A stretch of DNA of 64,000 nt. Origin: Verrucomicrobiota bacterium. Its GTDB lineage: Bacteria > Verrucomicrobiota > Verrucomicrobiia > Opitutales > Opitutaceae. The first letter of the stretch is position 1, and every line of letters starts with the position of its first letter. The position numbers and the translations under genes are program-made. The DNA is taken from NCBI GenBank assembly GCA_023430565.1, contig JAEZAD010000089.1, forward strand, positions 1 to 64,000, written 5' to 3'. Positions 14,918 to 23,223 of this stretch are shown here, in pieces. The notes under the pieces are model-generated. The model saw only the letters and a program-made list of their open reading frames with translations, was not told the DNA's origin and made no database searches.

Positions 14918-15880
14918 TCACGGGGTGGGCGGTTGGTGGCGGAGGCAGGCGATCCATTGGCCGTCCGGGGAGAGGATGCGGTTTGAATCGGATTCGAGCG
15001 GGCTCCGGGACGAATCGTCCACGGGCGACGGCGCGGCGGCGGGGGCGAGTTTGCCGTCGGCGAGGGTGGTGAGCGGAAGGCGATGGCGGCGGTCGCGACT
15101 TTGGAAAATCATTTCGTCGGCGCGGGGCCAGGCGAGGGCGTCGATGGTGTCGGTGGTGGCGTGGAGGGCACGGCGGTCGCCGGACGGATGGGGCATGATT
15201 TCGATGATGCTGCGGATCGCCGTGGCGGAAGAGGTGGTGGGCGTGGCGATTTCGACATTCGTGAACGCGACCGTTTCAAACTCGTCGGCGTCATGTGCGC
15301 AGACGCCGATGCCGACGTAGAAGTCGCCGGTGAACGGCAGCTGAATCGAGGCGCCGGTGGGGGTGAGCGGGCCTTCGGCGGGGCCGGCGAGGAGATAGGC
15401 CCAGTCGCCGATTTTTTCGAGGCGAAGACGGCGCGGCGCGTTGAGCGGGGCCTGAATTTCGGCGGTGTTGCCGCCGGCGGTTTCGCGGAACTGGAGGGAG
15501 GTGAGGCCGTCGGCGTGGAGCGCGGCGTCGACGTAGGCTGAGTCCGGGGCGAGCGACTGGCGGATCATCAGGATGGCTTTGCGGTGGCCGTTGGTGCCGG
15601 CGCCGGTGAAGTCGATGGCGGCGGAGAGGGCGGTGTTGCCGGAGGTTTTTTTCCAGACGAAGTGAAATTCGTCGTGGGCGAACCACATGTTGGCGCCGCT
15701 GCCGCCGACGGTGTAGGTGCGGGTGGCGGCCTCGTAGGCGACGGTGCCGGGACGTTGCACGGGGCCGATATCGGTGTGGTCGGTGAAGAGGCCGAGATGG
15801 GCGGCGGGGAGGGACGGGAGGGCGAAGGCGAGCAGCGTGGCGAGGGCAGCGAAGCGAAAGGGCGGATGGGGATGGGGCAT
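14918..15880 (-). CDS. Secreted protein: concanavalin-like domain plus short WD40-like remnant
   Basis: A 320-residue exported protein; start at 15880 gives a good signal peptide ending near 'SLPAAHLG'. Residues about 30-215 resemble a DUF1349-type lectin-like sandwich ('GTVAYEAATRTYTVGGSGANMW', 'HFVWKKTSGNTALSAAIDF', 'HRKAILMIRQSLAPDSAYVD', 'DFYVGIGVCAHD'). Related longer proteins continue into a TolB/WD40-like beta-propeller; here only about two blades' worth is left ('RRALHATTDTIDALAWP', 'NRILSPDGQWIACL') and the protein stops right after a propeller-type motif. It may be a natural short form or a C-terminally truncated gene. It probably binds carbohydrate or reads exported polymers; not certain. 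Confidence 0.75.
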   Translation of the reverse strand: MPHPHPPFRFAALATLLAFALPSLPAAHLGLFTDHTDIGPVQRPGTVAYEAATRTYTVGGSGANMWFAHDEFHFVWKKTSGNTALSAAIDFTGAGTNGHRKAILMIRQSLAPDSAYVDAALHADGLTSLQFRETAGGNTAEIQAPLNAPRRLRLEKIGDWAYLLAGPAEGPLTPTGASIQLPFTGDFYVGIGVCAHDADEFETVAFTNVEIATPTTSSATAIRSIIEIMPHPSGDRRALHATTDTIDALAWPRADEMIFQSRDRRHRLPLTTLADGKLAPAAAPSPVDDSSRSPLESDSNRILSPDGQWIACLRHQPPTP

Positions 15881-16054
15881 GACGGAAGGGGTTGTGGCGT
15901 GACTGACGCGGCGGGTGGCGCCGGGGCGTTGCGATCCTTTGTTTCGTTGTTGAAGAGGTTGGCGGGTTTTTGGGGGCATCGGGTGACGCCCCGAAAGTCG
16001 GCCGGCGCGCGGTGCAGGCAGGAACATGCGGGCCTGCGGCGGGACCATCGCGGC

Positions 16055-16321
16055 ATGGCTGGCGAAGATCTACCGATTCTCTACATCAAGACCGGGTGCC
16101 CATGGTGCCACGAGGTGGTCGAGTTCATGCGGGAGAAAGGCGTGAGCTATCGCGAGCAGAACGTGAGCGAGGATGCGAACGCGATGCAGGAGATGATGAA
16201 GAAGTCGGGTCAGTCGAAGGCGCCGACGCTGGATTGGAACGGGCAGATCCTGGCAGACTTCGGTGTCGACGAGCTGGTGCCATTTTTGCGGAAGCAGAAC
16301 GTGAAACTGGAGGACAGTTGA
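16055..16321 (+). CDS. Glutaredoxin
   Basis: An 88-residue thiol-disulfide oxidoreductase. The active site 'TGCPWCHEVVEFM' has a CPWC motif; 'SKAPTLDWNGQILADFGVDEL' supplies the cis-Pro loop (AP-T) and glutathione-binding region. Start at 16055 gives the standard family length; the upstream open frame is in GC-rich spacer. The small membrane gene follows 44 bp later and may share a transcript. Confidence 0.92.
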   Translation: MAGEDLPILYIKTGCPWCHEVVEFMREKGVSYREQNVSEDANAMQEMMKKSGQSKAPTLDWNGQILADFGVDELVPFLRKQNVKLEDS

Positions 16322-16365
16322 CGGAGCTGCGTCGCGCGAAGCTGAAACCTCAACCCTGACGAACC

Positions 16366-16539
16366 ATGCTGAAGTGGGCCCTGATATTTTTCATTATTGC
16401 GGTGGTGGCGGGCGTGTTCGGATTCACGGGGATAGCGGGGGCATCGGCCGACATCGCGAAGATTTTGTTTTTCGTTTTTCTGGTGCTGCTGGTGATCGCC
16501 GCGCTGATGGGGGCGTTTCGCGGGAAACCGCCGGTGTGA
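16366..16539 (+). CDS. DUF1328 (YtjA-like) small membrane protein
   Basis: A 57-residue protein with two hydrophobic helices: 'MLKWALIFFIIAVVAGVFGF' and 'AKILFFVFLVLLVIAALM', joined by 'TGIAGASADI'. This length, the Trp at position 4 and the 'GIAGASADIAK' linker are diagnostic of the DUF1328/YtjA family, whose members are abundant, stress-associated membrane proteins of unknown role. It lies between glutaredoxin and the DUF1684 gene on the same strand. Confidence 0.9.
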   Translation: MLKWALIFFIIAVVAGVFGFTGIAGASADIAKILFFVFLVLLVIAALMGAFRGKPPV

Positions 16540-16654
16540 GTCGAGCGGCGCAGGGCGGGAAGGCGGGCTGGCGGATTGTGCGGTGATGGCACCGCGCCTC
16601 CCTGGGCGGGGAGGAGGACTTGAGTTTGGGTGCGAGAGACGCAGCGTGAGCGGG

Positions 16655-17551
16655 ATGATGCGTTGGATCGCGGTTTGGCTGGCGGCGACTGTGGGCGGCA
16701 CGGCGGTGGGTGCGGCGGAAACGGGCGCGGCCTATGTGGCGGAGATCGAGAAAAGTCGGGCGGCGCGGCTGGAGCGACTGATGCGCGATGAAGGGTGGTT
16801 GACGCTGGTGGGGTTGCATTTTCTGGAGCCGGGTTCGAACACGATCGGATCGGCGGCGGAGAACACGATCGTCCTGAAGAACGCGCCGGCGCATCTCGGG
16901 ACGGTGAGGTTGGACGAGCGCGGGGTCGTGACGATCACGCTGAATCCGGCGGAGAACGTGCGGGTGGAGGGCGAGCAGGTGTTGACGGCGACGTTGCGGG
17001 AGGCGGGGGCGTGGCCGGCGACGCGGGTGACGTGGGAGACGATGACGTTTTTCGTGATCGATCGCGGCGGGCGGAAGGCGTTGCGCGTGCGCGACACGGC
17101 GTCGGAGCGGCGGAAGGATTTTGTGGGGATCGACTATTTTCCGATCGATCCGACCTGGCGGATTGAGGCGGACTGGGTGTGGTTCGAACGATCGCGCGAG
17201 GTGATGATCAAAAACATCCTCGGGCAGGAATCGCCGGCGTTGGTGCCGGGGAAGGCGGTGTTCGAGCGGGACGGGAAGACCTTTGAGTTGTTGCCGCTGG
17301 TGGATGGGAGCGACGATCCGATGATGTTCGTGATCTCGGACCTGACGAGCGGCGTGGAGACGTATGGGGCGGCGCGGTTCGTCTATGCCGATCCGCCGAG
17401 CGGCGGGAAAGTCGTGCTCGATTTCAACGAGGCGGTGAATCCGCCGTGTGCGTTTACGCCGTTTGCGACGTGTCCCTTACCGCCGAAGGAGAACCGGATG
17501 GAGATCGCGGTGAGGGCGGGGGAGAAGGATTACCGCGGGAAGCATGAGTGA
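16655..17551 (+). CDS. DUF1684 family exported protein
   Basis: A 298-residue protein with an N-terminal signal peptide ('MRWIAVWLAATVGGTAVGAAE'). The core is the DUF1684 family: 'RLERLMRDEGWLTLVGLHFL', 'GSNTIGSAAENTIVL', 'WVWFERSREVMIKNILGQE', 'GAARFVYADPP' and the C-terminal 'VLDFNEAVNPPCAFTPFATC' followed by 'PLPPKENRM'. The Asn-Pro-Pro-Cys-Ala and the later Cys are strongly conserved in the family, but the function is unknown. Two adjacent ATGs at 16655 and 16658 are equally possible starts; the frame is open to 16583 without family sequence. Confidence 0.9.
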   Translation: MMRWIAVWLAATVGGTAVGAAETGAAYVAEIEKSRAARLERLMRDEGWLTLVGLHFLEPGSNTIGSAAENTIVLKNAPAHLGTVRLDERGVVTITLNPAENVRVEGEQVLTATLREAGAWPATRVTWETMTFFVIDRGGRKALRVRDTASERRKDFVGIDYFPIDPTWRIEADWVWFERSREVMIKNILGQESPALVPGKAVFERDGKTFELLPLVDGSDDPMMFVISDLTSGVETYGAARFVYADPPSGGKVVLDFNEAVNPPCAFTPFATCPLPPKENRMEIAVRAGEKDYRGKHE

Positions 17552-17573
17552 TCCCGCATGGCGGACCTGAGGC

Positions 17574-18200
17574 TCAGTAGAGCGGCGCGAGCGGGCCGTG
17601 GCGCCGGCCGTAGTAGTAATCGCCGTAGTAGCGCCAGGGATTGCCGCCTTTGCTGTGCACTTCGGAGTAGGCGAGCGTGAGGGCCATTTTGCTGGCGGGA
17701 TCGTCGACGGTGACGGCGATGCCGCCGCCGTAGGCGCTGTAGCCATCGCTGCCGGCGGCGACCATGAGGGAGAGTTCTCCGTGGACTTGCAGGCTGCGGT
17801 CGATCTTTACCGACGGGACGGAATAGCGGGTGTTGGCACCGAAATTGGCGCGATCGACGGGAGAGGGCGGGGTGGCGAGGGGAGCGACGCGGGCGTCGAG
17901 GGCGGCGAGCTCGGTTTCGGCGAGTTGAGCGAGGCCGGATTGCTCGCGTTCGGCGGCGGTGAGGCGGGCGGAGAAGCGATCGGGGCGCGGGTCCTTCGAA
18001 ACGAAACGGGATTGCGCAATGTCGCGGCGGACGAGGGCGTCGAGAATCGCGAGCTGGTCGGATGAAAGCTGGCCGAGGCCGGTGGCGGAAAAGTCGGTGG
18101 GCGCGAGGGTCTTGGAGAAGCGAAGGTCTTCGTCGGCGACGGCGGAGGCGATGAGACCGAGCGAGGCGAAAGCGAGGAGGAAGCGGAGGAGTTTCTTCAT
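17574..18200 (-). CDS. Uncharacterised exported protein
   Basis: A 208-residue protein I do not recognise. A signal peptide (residues 1-23, 'LLRFLLAFASLGLIASAVAD') is followed by 'TDFSATGLGQLSSDQLAILDALVRRDI', a motif with the shape of a short helical repeat ('GLxxLxxxQLxxLDxLV') that recurs weakly as 'SGLAQLAETELAALDARV'. The C-terminal half has beta-type sequence and a Tyr-rich end ('WRYYGDYYYGRR'). It may be an outer-membrane-associated or periplasmic protein. It ends 22 bp from the convergent DUF1684 gene. Confidence 0.75.
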   Translation of the reverse strand: MKKLLRFLLAFASLGLIASAVADEDLRFSKTLAPTDFSATGLGQLSSDQLAILDALVRRDIAQSRFVSKDPRPDRFSARLTAAEREQSGLAQLAETELAALDARVAPLATPPSPVDRANFGANTRYSVPSVKIDRSLQVHGELSLMVAAGSDGYSAYGGGIAVTVDDPASKMALTLAYSEVHSKGGNPWRYYGDYYYGRRHGPLAPLY

Positions 18201-18262
18201 GGCGCGATGGGTTGGAGACGACGGACGCGGCGGGGCGGTTCCAACTATTTCGAGGGGCGAAA

Positions 18263-18284
18263 AGCCCGGCGCGGACGCCGGGCT
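18263..18284 (-). terminator. Terminator of the DsbA-like gene
   Basis: Minus-strand stem AGCCCGGCG with a four-base loop region and CGCCGGGCT, followed by TTTTCG. It is 21 bp beyond the stop of the DsbA-like gene at 18305. Confidence 0.75.
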
Positions 18285-18304
18285 GCATCCATCGGCGGTG
18301 CGGG

Positions 18305-18964
18305 CTATTGTTTCGGAGCGGGGCCGTAGTGGGCGGCGTGAGCGGCGTAGGCGGCGGTGTCGGCGAGCATGGCGTCAATCGTGGCGGTGAGCGGTTCGAG
18401 GCGGACGAGGCCGGAGAAGACGGCTTTGTCGCCGATCGCGTCTTCGAGCACGAAGGCGGGGCGTTGCGTGACTTGGTGGGCGAAGAATTCCTTCGTGCTG
18501 GCGTCGACGCGCGCGCGAACGTCGGCCGATTCGGCGCGGGCGCGGAGTTGGGCGGCGTCGACCTTGCAGGCGTGGGCGGCGGCGGCGACCGCGACGGCGA
18601 TGTCGCCGACCTTATGGCCTTCGCGGACGGCGGCGTGGGCGATGGCGAGGCGGAGTTCGTCGCCGGTGAAACCGAAGTCCTTGCCGGCTTCGGCGACGAG
18701 ATTGGGGGCGGTGTAGTTGCCTTGGCGTTCCGCTTCGAACCAGCCGGAGCTGAGGACGAAGGGGGAGCGCATGACGGTGGCGCCGCTGCGGCGGTAGAAC
18801 CAATCGCACTGTTCGCGGGAAACGGGGAAATCCTGCGGGTTCATGAGCGCGATTTTCCAGTCGAACTCGGCGCGACCGGCGTAGCGTTGTTTCAGCTCGG
18901 TCCAGACCGGCTCGACCCACGTGCACCAGGAGGAAAGGACTTCGAGGTAATAGGTGATTTTCAC
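18305..18964 (-). CDS. DsbA-like thioredoxin-fold oxidoreductase (FrnE-like)
   Basis: A 219-residue protein of the DsbA/2-hydroxychromene-carboxylate isomerase fold. It starts with GTG at 18964, because the characteristic first strand 'VKITYYLEVLSSWCTWVEP' begins there; the frame remains open to 19093 without support. The usual CxxC is reduced to a single Cys in 'SSWCTW'. Further family features are an all-helical insertion ('NYTAPNLVAEAGKDFGFTGDEL') and the cis-Pro loop 'VTQRPAFVLED'. A single-Cys active site suggests glutathione-type or isomerase chemistry rather than disulfide oxidation. No signal peptide, so probably cytoplasmic. Confidence 0.82.
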   Translation of the reverse strand: MKITYYLEVLSSWCTWVEPVWTELKQRYAGRAEFDWKIALMNPQDFPVSREQCDWFYRRSGATVMRSPFVLSSGWFEAERQGNYTAPNLVAEAGKDFGFTGDELRLAIAHAAVREGHKVGDIAVAVAAAAHACKVDAAQLRARAESADVRARVDASTKEFFAHQVTQRPAFVLEDAIGDKAVFSGLVRLEPLTATIDAMLADTAAYAAHAAHYGPAPKQ

Positions 18965-19072
18965 GGAGGGCAGCGAAGCGCGAGGCGTGAGAGGGTCAAT
19001 GGGCGAGGCGGTCAGGCGGGCGCACAGGGATCGAGCGGTGGGAGCGGCACACTTGCGGGGCAAAAAGACCAA

Positions 19073-19091
19073 GCCCGACGGGACGTCGGGC
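19073..19091 (-). terminator. Terminator of the AsmA-like gene
   Basis: Minus-strand GCCCGACG / CGTCGGGC stem with a three-base loop, then TTGGTCTTTTT. It starts three bases after the stop at 19094. Confidence 0.8.
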
Positions 19092-19093
19092 AC

Positions 19094-19837
19094 CTATTTT
19101 TTCTCTTTTTCGCCGCCGAAAAGTTTTTTGAGGCCCTCGCCGGTTTTCTTGAGTTGTTCCGTGGCGCCGGCACCGAGGGTGCCACCGGATTTGAGCGCGG
19201 CGCCGGTGGTGGCGGAGACGACGTTGCCGAGGACCTGGCGGAGGACGGCGACGGAGAGCTGGCCGGCGGTGAGGCCGCCTTCCTTCACGCCGAGATCGGT
19301 GAGCTCGAGCGAAGGCAATGGGAGCGGGAGCGCGGCGGGGCCGACGCCGACGGTGACTTTGCCGTCGGTGAGCTTGAAATGTTTCACGATGAATTTTTTC
19401 GGCGGTCCGTCCTGGTCCTCCGGTTTCGGCGCGGAGGGGCCGAGGCTGGCCTCGATGTTTTTCAGCAGATCGGCGATGTTGCTGGAAACGACCCGCGTCT
19501 CGTAGGTGAGCTCGGGCTGATCGATCACGAGCGAGTTGATCACGATCGTGTCGCTCAGGACGGAGGTGGGCTCGACGTCGAACTCGACGTTGCCGAGGTA
19601 GAGCGCGTTGGTGTCGGTCCAGCCGCTGGGATTGCCGACGGCGAGGCCGGTGAGCGTGCCGGAACCGGTGGGGGAGAGTGCGGCATCGGCGAGTTCGACT
19701 TTGGTCTGGGTGACGCGCGGGCCGACGCGGTTGACGCCGGTTTTCACGGCGGAGCCGAGGAAAAAGTGGGCGGCGACGTAAGCGATGACGACGAGGGCGA
19801 GGACGCCGACGATCGTGGTGAGGAGGACTTTTTTCAT
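19094..19837 (-). CDS. AsmA/DUF748-like membrane-anchored periplasmic protein
   Basis: A 247-residue protein with one N-terminal membrane anchor ('VLLTTIVGVLALVVIAYVAA') and a periplasmic region resembling the start of AsmA-like lipid-bridge proteins: 'LSPTGSGTLTGLAVGNPSGW', 'NVEFDVEPTSVLSDTIVINS', 'PELTYETRV', and 'FKLTDGKVTVGV'. The C-terminal 60 residues are helical and lysine-rich ('TEQLKKTGEGLKKLFGG'). Much shorter than AsmA; similar short proteins are common and uncharacterised. Start at 19837 (ATG, anchor directly behind). It is followed by its own terminator. Confidence 0.78.
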   Translation of the reverse strand: MKKVLLTTIVGVLALVVIAYVAAHFFLGSAVKTGVNRVGPRVTQTKVELADAALSPTGSGTLTGLAVGNPSGWTDTNALYLGNVEFDVEPTSVLSDTIVINSLVIDQPELTYETRVVSSNIADLLKNIEASLGPSAPKPEDQDGPPKKFIVKHFKLTDGKVTVGVGPAALPLPLPSLELTDLGVKEGGLTAGQLSVAVLRQVLGNVVSATTGAALKSGGTLGAGATEQLKKTGEGLKKLFGGEKEKK

Positions 19838-19989
19838 GGGGAGAAAGGTGCAGGTGCCTGACTGCACGGGTTGATGAGGAAGTTGCGCAGCTTGGTTTCG
19901 CCTGCAAGCGGGGTTCTGCGGTGGGCGCGCGGGCGGAATTGCGCTTGTCAGCGCGGGCGGCGGCTCGTGTTTTCAGCGCAACTTTTCCC

Positions 19990-21831
19990 ATGGCCCAAGC
20001 TTACACGGAAGCGAGCATCAAGACCCTTTCCTCGACCGAGCACATTCGCCTGCGCCCCGGCATGTATATCGGGCGGCTCGGCAATGGCGCGCATGCGGAG
20101 GACGGCATCTACGTGCTGTTGAAGGAGTCGATCGACAACTCGATCGACGAATTCACGATGGGGCACGGTCGCAAGATCGAGGTGGAGCTCAACGAGCGCA
20201 CGGTGCGCGTGCGCGATTACGGGCGCGGCATTCCGCTCGGCAAGCTGCTCGAGTGCGTGTCGGTCATCAACACGGGGGCCAAATACGACAGCGAGACCTT
20301 CAAGAAAGCGGTGGGGTTGAACGGCGTTGGCCAGAAGGCGGTGAACGCGCTCTCGCTCGAGTATCGCGCGCAGGCGTTTCGCGAAGGGCAGACGAAGGTG
20401 GTCGAGTTCGCGCAGGGGAAACTGAAGAAGGATGCGAAGATCGCGAAGACGGACGAGCGCAATGGCACGCTGATCGAGTTCACGCCGGACGAGGCGTTGT
20501 TCGGGAAGGACTTCAAGTTTCGCACGGAGTTCATCGAGGACATGCTGTGGAACTACGCGTTTCTGAATCGCGGGCTGACGCTGCTGTTCAACGGGAAGGT
20601 GTTTCGGTCCGAGAACGGGCTGAAGGACCTGCTGCAGAAAAACCTGAGCGGTGAGCCGCTGTATCCGATTATCCATCTCGAAGGCGAGGACATCGAGGTG
20701 GCGTTCACGCATGGCGCGCACTACGGCGAGGAATATCACACCTTCGTGAACGGGCAGCACACGACGATGGGCGGGACGCATTTGTCGGCGTTTCGCGAGG
20801 CGCTGGTGGAGACGGTGCGAAACTTCTTCAAGCGCGACTACGATGCGGCGGACGTGCGGCAATCGATCGATGCGGCGATCGTGGTGCGGGTGATGGAGCC
20901 GGTGTTCGAGTCGCAGACGAAGACGAAGCTCGGTTCGCAGGACATGGTGCCGGGCGGACCATCGATCAAGGACTTCATCGGGAAGTTCATGCAGCAGTCG
21001 CTCGACGTGTATCTCCACAAGAACAAGGAGACGGCCGAGACGCTGCGTTCGAAAATCGAGGAGAACGAGCGCGAGCGGAAGGAGCTCGCGGGCATCCGCA
21101 ATCTGGCGCGGGAGCGCGCGAAAAAGGCGTCGCTGCACAACAAAAAGCTGCGCGATTGCCGGCTGCATCTGGGCGATCGCAACGAGCGCGCGGAGGAGAG
21201 CACGTTGTTCATCGTGGAAGGCGATTCGGCGGCGGGGTCGCTGACGGCGACGCGCGACGTGCAGACGCAGGCGGTGTTCGCGTTGAAGGGAAAGCCGCTG
21301 AACACGTTTGGGCTTTCGAAGAAGGTGATCTACGAGAACGAGGAGTTTCACCTGCTGCAGTCGGCGTTGAACGTCGAGGACGGGATGGATGGGCTGCGTT
21401 ACAACCGGATCGTGATCGCGACCGATGCCGACGTGGATGGCATGCACATCCGGCTGCTGCTGATCTCCTTTTTCCTGCAGTTCTTCCCGGACCTGATCCG
21501 CAACGGGCACGTATTCATTTTGGAAACACCCCTGTTTCGCGTGCGGAACAAGAAGCGCACGATCTACTGCTATTCGGAGCAGGAGAAGCAGGCGGCGATC
21601 GCGGAACTTGGGGCGAGCCACGAGATCACGCGCTTCAAGGGGCTCGGCGAAATCTCGGCGAACGAGTTCAAGGATTTCATCGGCGAGAGTATCCGCCTCG
21701 AGCCGGTGACGCTCGCGCACCTGCATGACAGTGGCGAACTCCTGGGCTTCTTCATGGGCAAGAACACACCGGAGCGGCAGGACTTCATCATCGGAAATCT
21801 GAAGGTGGAGAAGGATCTGGTGGAGGTGTGA
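19990..21831 (+). CDS. parE: DNA topoisomerase IV subunit B (GyrB/ParE family)
   Basis: A 613-residue type IIA topoisomerase ATPase/TOPRIM subunit. The GHKL ATPase has 'KESIDNSIDEF' (catalytic Glu and Mg-binding Asn), 'VRDYGRGIPLG' and 'VGLNGVGQKAVNALS'. The transducer and TOPRIM domains show 'LFIVEGDSAAGSL' and 'ATDADVDGMHIRLLL' (Mg-binding acidic triad), then 'FKGLGEISANEFKDFI'. Length and lack of the GyrB insert fit ParE or the second GyrB paralogue found in Bacteroidota and Verrucomicrobiota. The partner A subunit lies 2.7 kb downstream (24554), which supports the topo IV assignment; the symbol is by family resemblance. Confidence 0.92.
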   Translation: MAQAYTEASIKTLSSTEHIRLRPGMYIGRLGNGAHAEDGIYVLLKESIDNSIDEFTMGHGRKIEVELNERTVRVRDYGRGIPLGKLLECVSVINTGAKYDSETFKKAVGLNGVGQKAVNALSLEYRAQAFREGQTKVVEFAQGKLKKDAKIAKTDERNGTLIEFTPDEALFGKDFKFRTEFIEDMLWNYAFLNRGLTLLFNGKVFRSENGLKDLLQKNLSGEPLYPIIHLEGEDIEVAFTHGAHYGEEYHTFVNGQHTTMGGTHLSAFREALVETVRNFFKRDYDAADVRQSIDAAIVVRVMEPVFESQTKTKLGSQDMVPGGPSIKDFIGKFMQQSLDVYLHKNKETAETLRSKIEENERERKELAGIRNLARERAKKASLHNKKLRDCRLHLGDRNERAEESTLFIVEGDSAAGSLTATRDVQTQAVFALKGKPLNTFGLSKKVIYENEEFHLLQSALNVEDGMDGLRYNRIVIATDADVDGMHIRLLLISFFLQFFPDLIRNGHVFILETPLFRVRNKKRTIYCYSEQEKQAAIAELGASHEITRFKGLGEISANEFKDFIGESIRLEPVTLAHLHDSGELLGFFMGKNTPERQDFIIGNLKVEKDLVEV

Positions 21832-21979
21832 CCCTTCGTGAAGGCGCGATTTAATCGCCTAGTTCAGCGGGGTTAATTCCCGAGCGCCTTCGTGCGAATC
21901 GGCTCAACCGCCCGGTCCGCGCGTCGAAAGAGCGGACGTCGGTTTCGCCGCGCCTGTTTGGGAGTGGCGGATCGTATTC

Positions 21980-22204
21980 ATGGTCCCACCAAAACTTCAT
22001 CCGAGGTGGGCGGCCCTGTTGCAGGGTCGCCACGAGCACAAGTTCAACAACGCCGCAGCTTCGATGCTGCTGTTTCAGCTGAAGGCCGATCTGCGCGCCA
22101 ACGGGTCGCCGACCGCGATGGCCGCGGCCGTCGATCAAGCGCACGCGTTCTTCACCAAGTATGAGCGGATGCTGCAGGCGGACATCCAGGCCATCTTCAA
22201 CTGA
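21980..22204 (+). CDS. Small conserved-looking protein of unknown function
   Basis: A 74-residue basic, helical protein ('MVPPKLHPRWAALLQGRHEH' then 'FQLKADLRANGSPTAMAAAV' and 'FTKYERMLQADIQAIF'). No known domain recognised. It ends seven bases before the start of the next gene, so the two form a transcription unit. The even codon pattern and tight spacing support a real gene. Confidence 0.6.
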   Translation: MVPPKLHPRWAALLQGRHEHKFNNAAASMLLFQLKADLRANGSPTAMAAAVDQAHAFFTKYERMLQADIQAIFN

Positions 22205-22211
22205 TCTTCCG

Positions 22212-23177
22212 ATGCTGCTTACCATTGCTGACGCCAACGCCCTGATTGCCCGCGGGGCTCCCCTCATTATCGCCGGCTCGCGCGAGAGCCTGGCGGCGCT
22301 TGCGCCCGGTCCGTGGATCGGCGGGAGCATTCCGTATTTCATGGACCGCGACGGCGGTCGCTGCGATCGCACGCGCGTGTTCGTTGACGAGATCGCGCTG
22401 CCGGTCGTGCGGTGGACGGTGCAGACCTATTCGCCGGAAACGCTGAAACGGATCGCAAGCGATGCGTTTGCGAACGGCTTTTCCTACGTGATCATACCCG
22501 CGAACGGTGCGACGCATCTGGAATATGCGATGCACGCGCCGCGGTATCCCGAGATTTTCATGAAGCCGGTGATCGGATGGATCTCCGGAGTTCATCTCGA
22601 CGACCGCGAAGTTGAAAAACCGATCGTGGTCGACGGGCGCACCGGGACGGTGCTGAGCAGTGAAGCCATTGTGCTGCACGTCGAGCTGCCGGCGGAATCT
22701 CAAGTGATGGTGCACACGGTCAATCTCTTCGAGCCGGGCTCCGGCCCGTCCCTGCGGTTCATCGAAACCGGCTTTTCCGCGTCGACGGTTTTGGTGAACG
22801 GTCAGGCGGTGAACATCGCGCGTTATATGATCGATCACGCGTGGGACGCGCGGGTGCCGCTGGTGGCCGATTATGCGGGCACGAATGTGAATGTGAGTGT
22901 CCGCTCCATCGACGAAGCCGCGGGCCGGGTGGATTTCTATGCCCCGGTGTTTCCGGACATCGACTATCGCGCTGCAGCGCCGGTGGGAAACTATGTGGAG
23001 ATGTTTGCGAAGCATGTGCCGGCGGGAGTGCGGCCCGTGCTCTCGTGCAATTGCATCCTCAACTACGTTTATGGCGGTTTGGAGGGGAAACGCACGGGGC
23101 CGTTCACCGGGCCGGTCACCTTCGGCGAGATCGCCCATCAGCTGGTGAACCAGACGCTCGTCTATCTGGCGGCGTGA
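22212..23177 (+). CDS. Conserved protein of unknown function
   Basis: A 321-residue soluble protein without signal peptide or membrane segment. It opens with 'MLLTIADANALIARGAPLII' and 'PGPWIGGSIPYFMDRDGG', the latter a block that looks strongly conserved, and near the end has 'PVLSCNCILNYVYGGLEGKR' with a Cys-Asn-Cys motif. The fold resembles FIST-type sensory proteins in having a C-terminal Cys-rich loop, but this is only an impression; I do not assign a domain. It is paired with the 74-residue gene just upstream. The start at 22212 gives a standard N-terminus; a longer frame overlaps the small gene. Confidence 0.75.
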   Translation: MLLTIADANALIARGAPLIIAGSRESLAALAPGPWIGGSIPYFMDRDGGRCDRTRVFVDEIALPVVRWTVQTYSPETLKRIASDAFANGFSYVIIPANGATHLEYAMHAPRYPEIFMKPVIGWISGVHLDDREVEKPIVVDGRTGTVLSSEAIVLHVELPAESQVMVHTVNLFEPGSGPSLRFIETGFSASTVLVNGQAVNIARYMIDHAWDARVPLVADYAGTNVNVSVRSIDEAAGRVDFYAPVFPDIDYRAAAPVGNYVEMFAKHVPAGVRPVLSCNCILNYVYGGLEGKRTGPFTGPVTFGEIAHQLVNQTLVYLAA

Positions 23178-23223
23178 GCGGCCCTGCACTTGCAGGCGCA
23201 GCGTGCCTTCGCACGATGTCGCG

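Noticed and set aside
19948..21726. 592-codon minus-strand frame opposite parE
   Set aside because: Arg/His/Leu-rich antisense shadow; all topoisomerase motifs lie on the plus strand.
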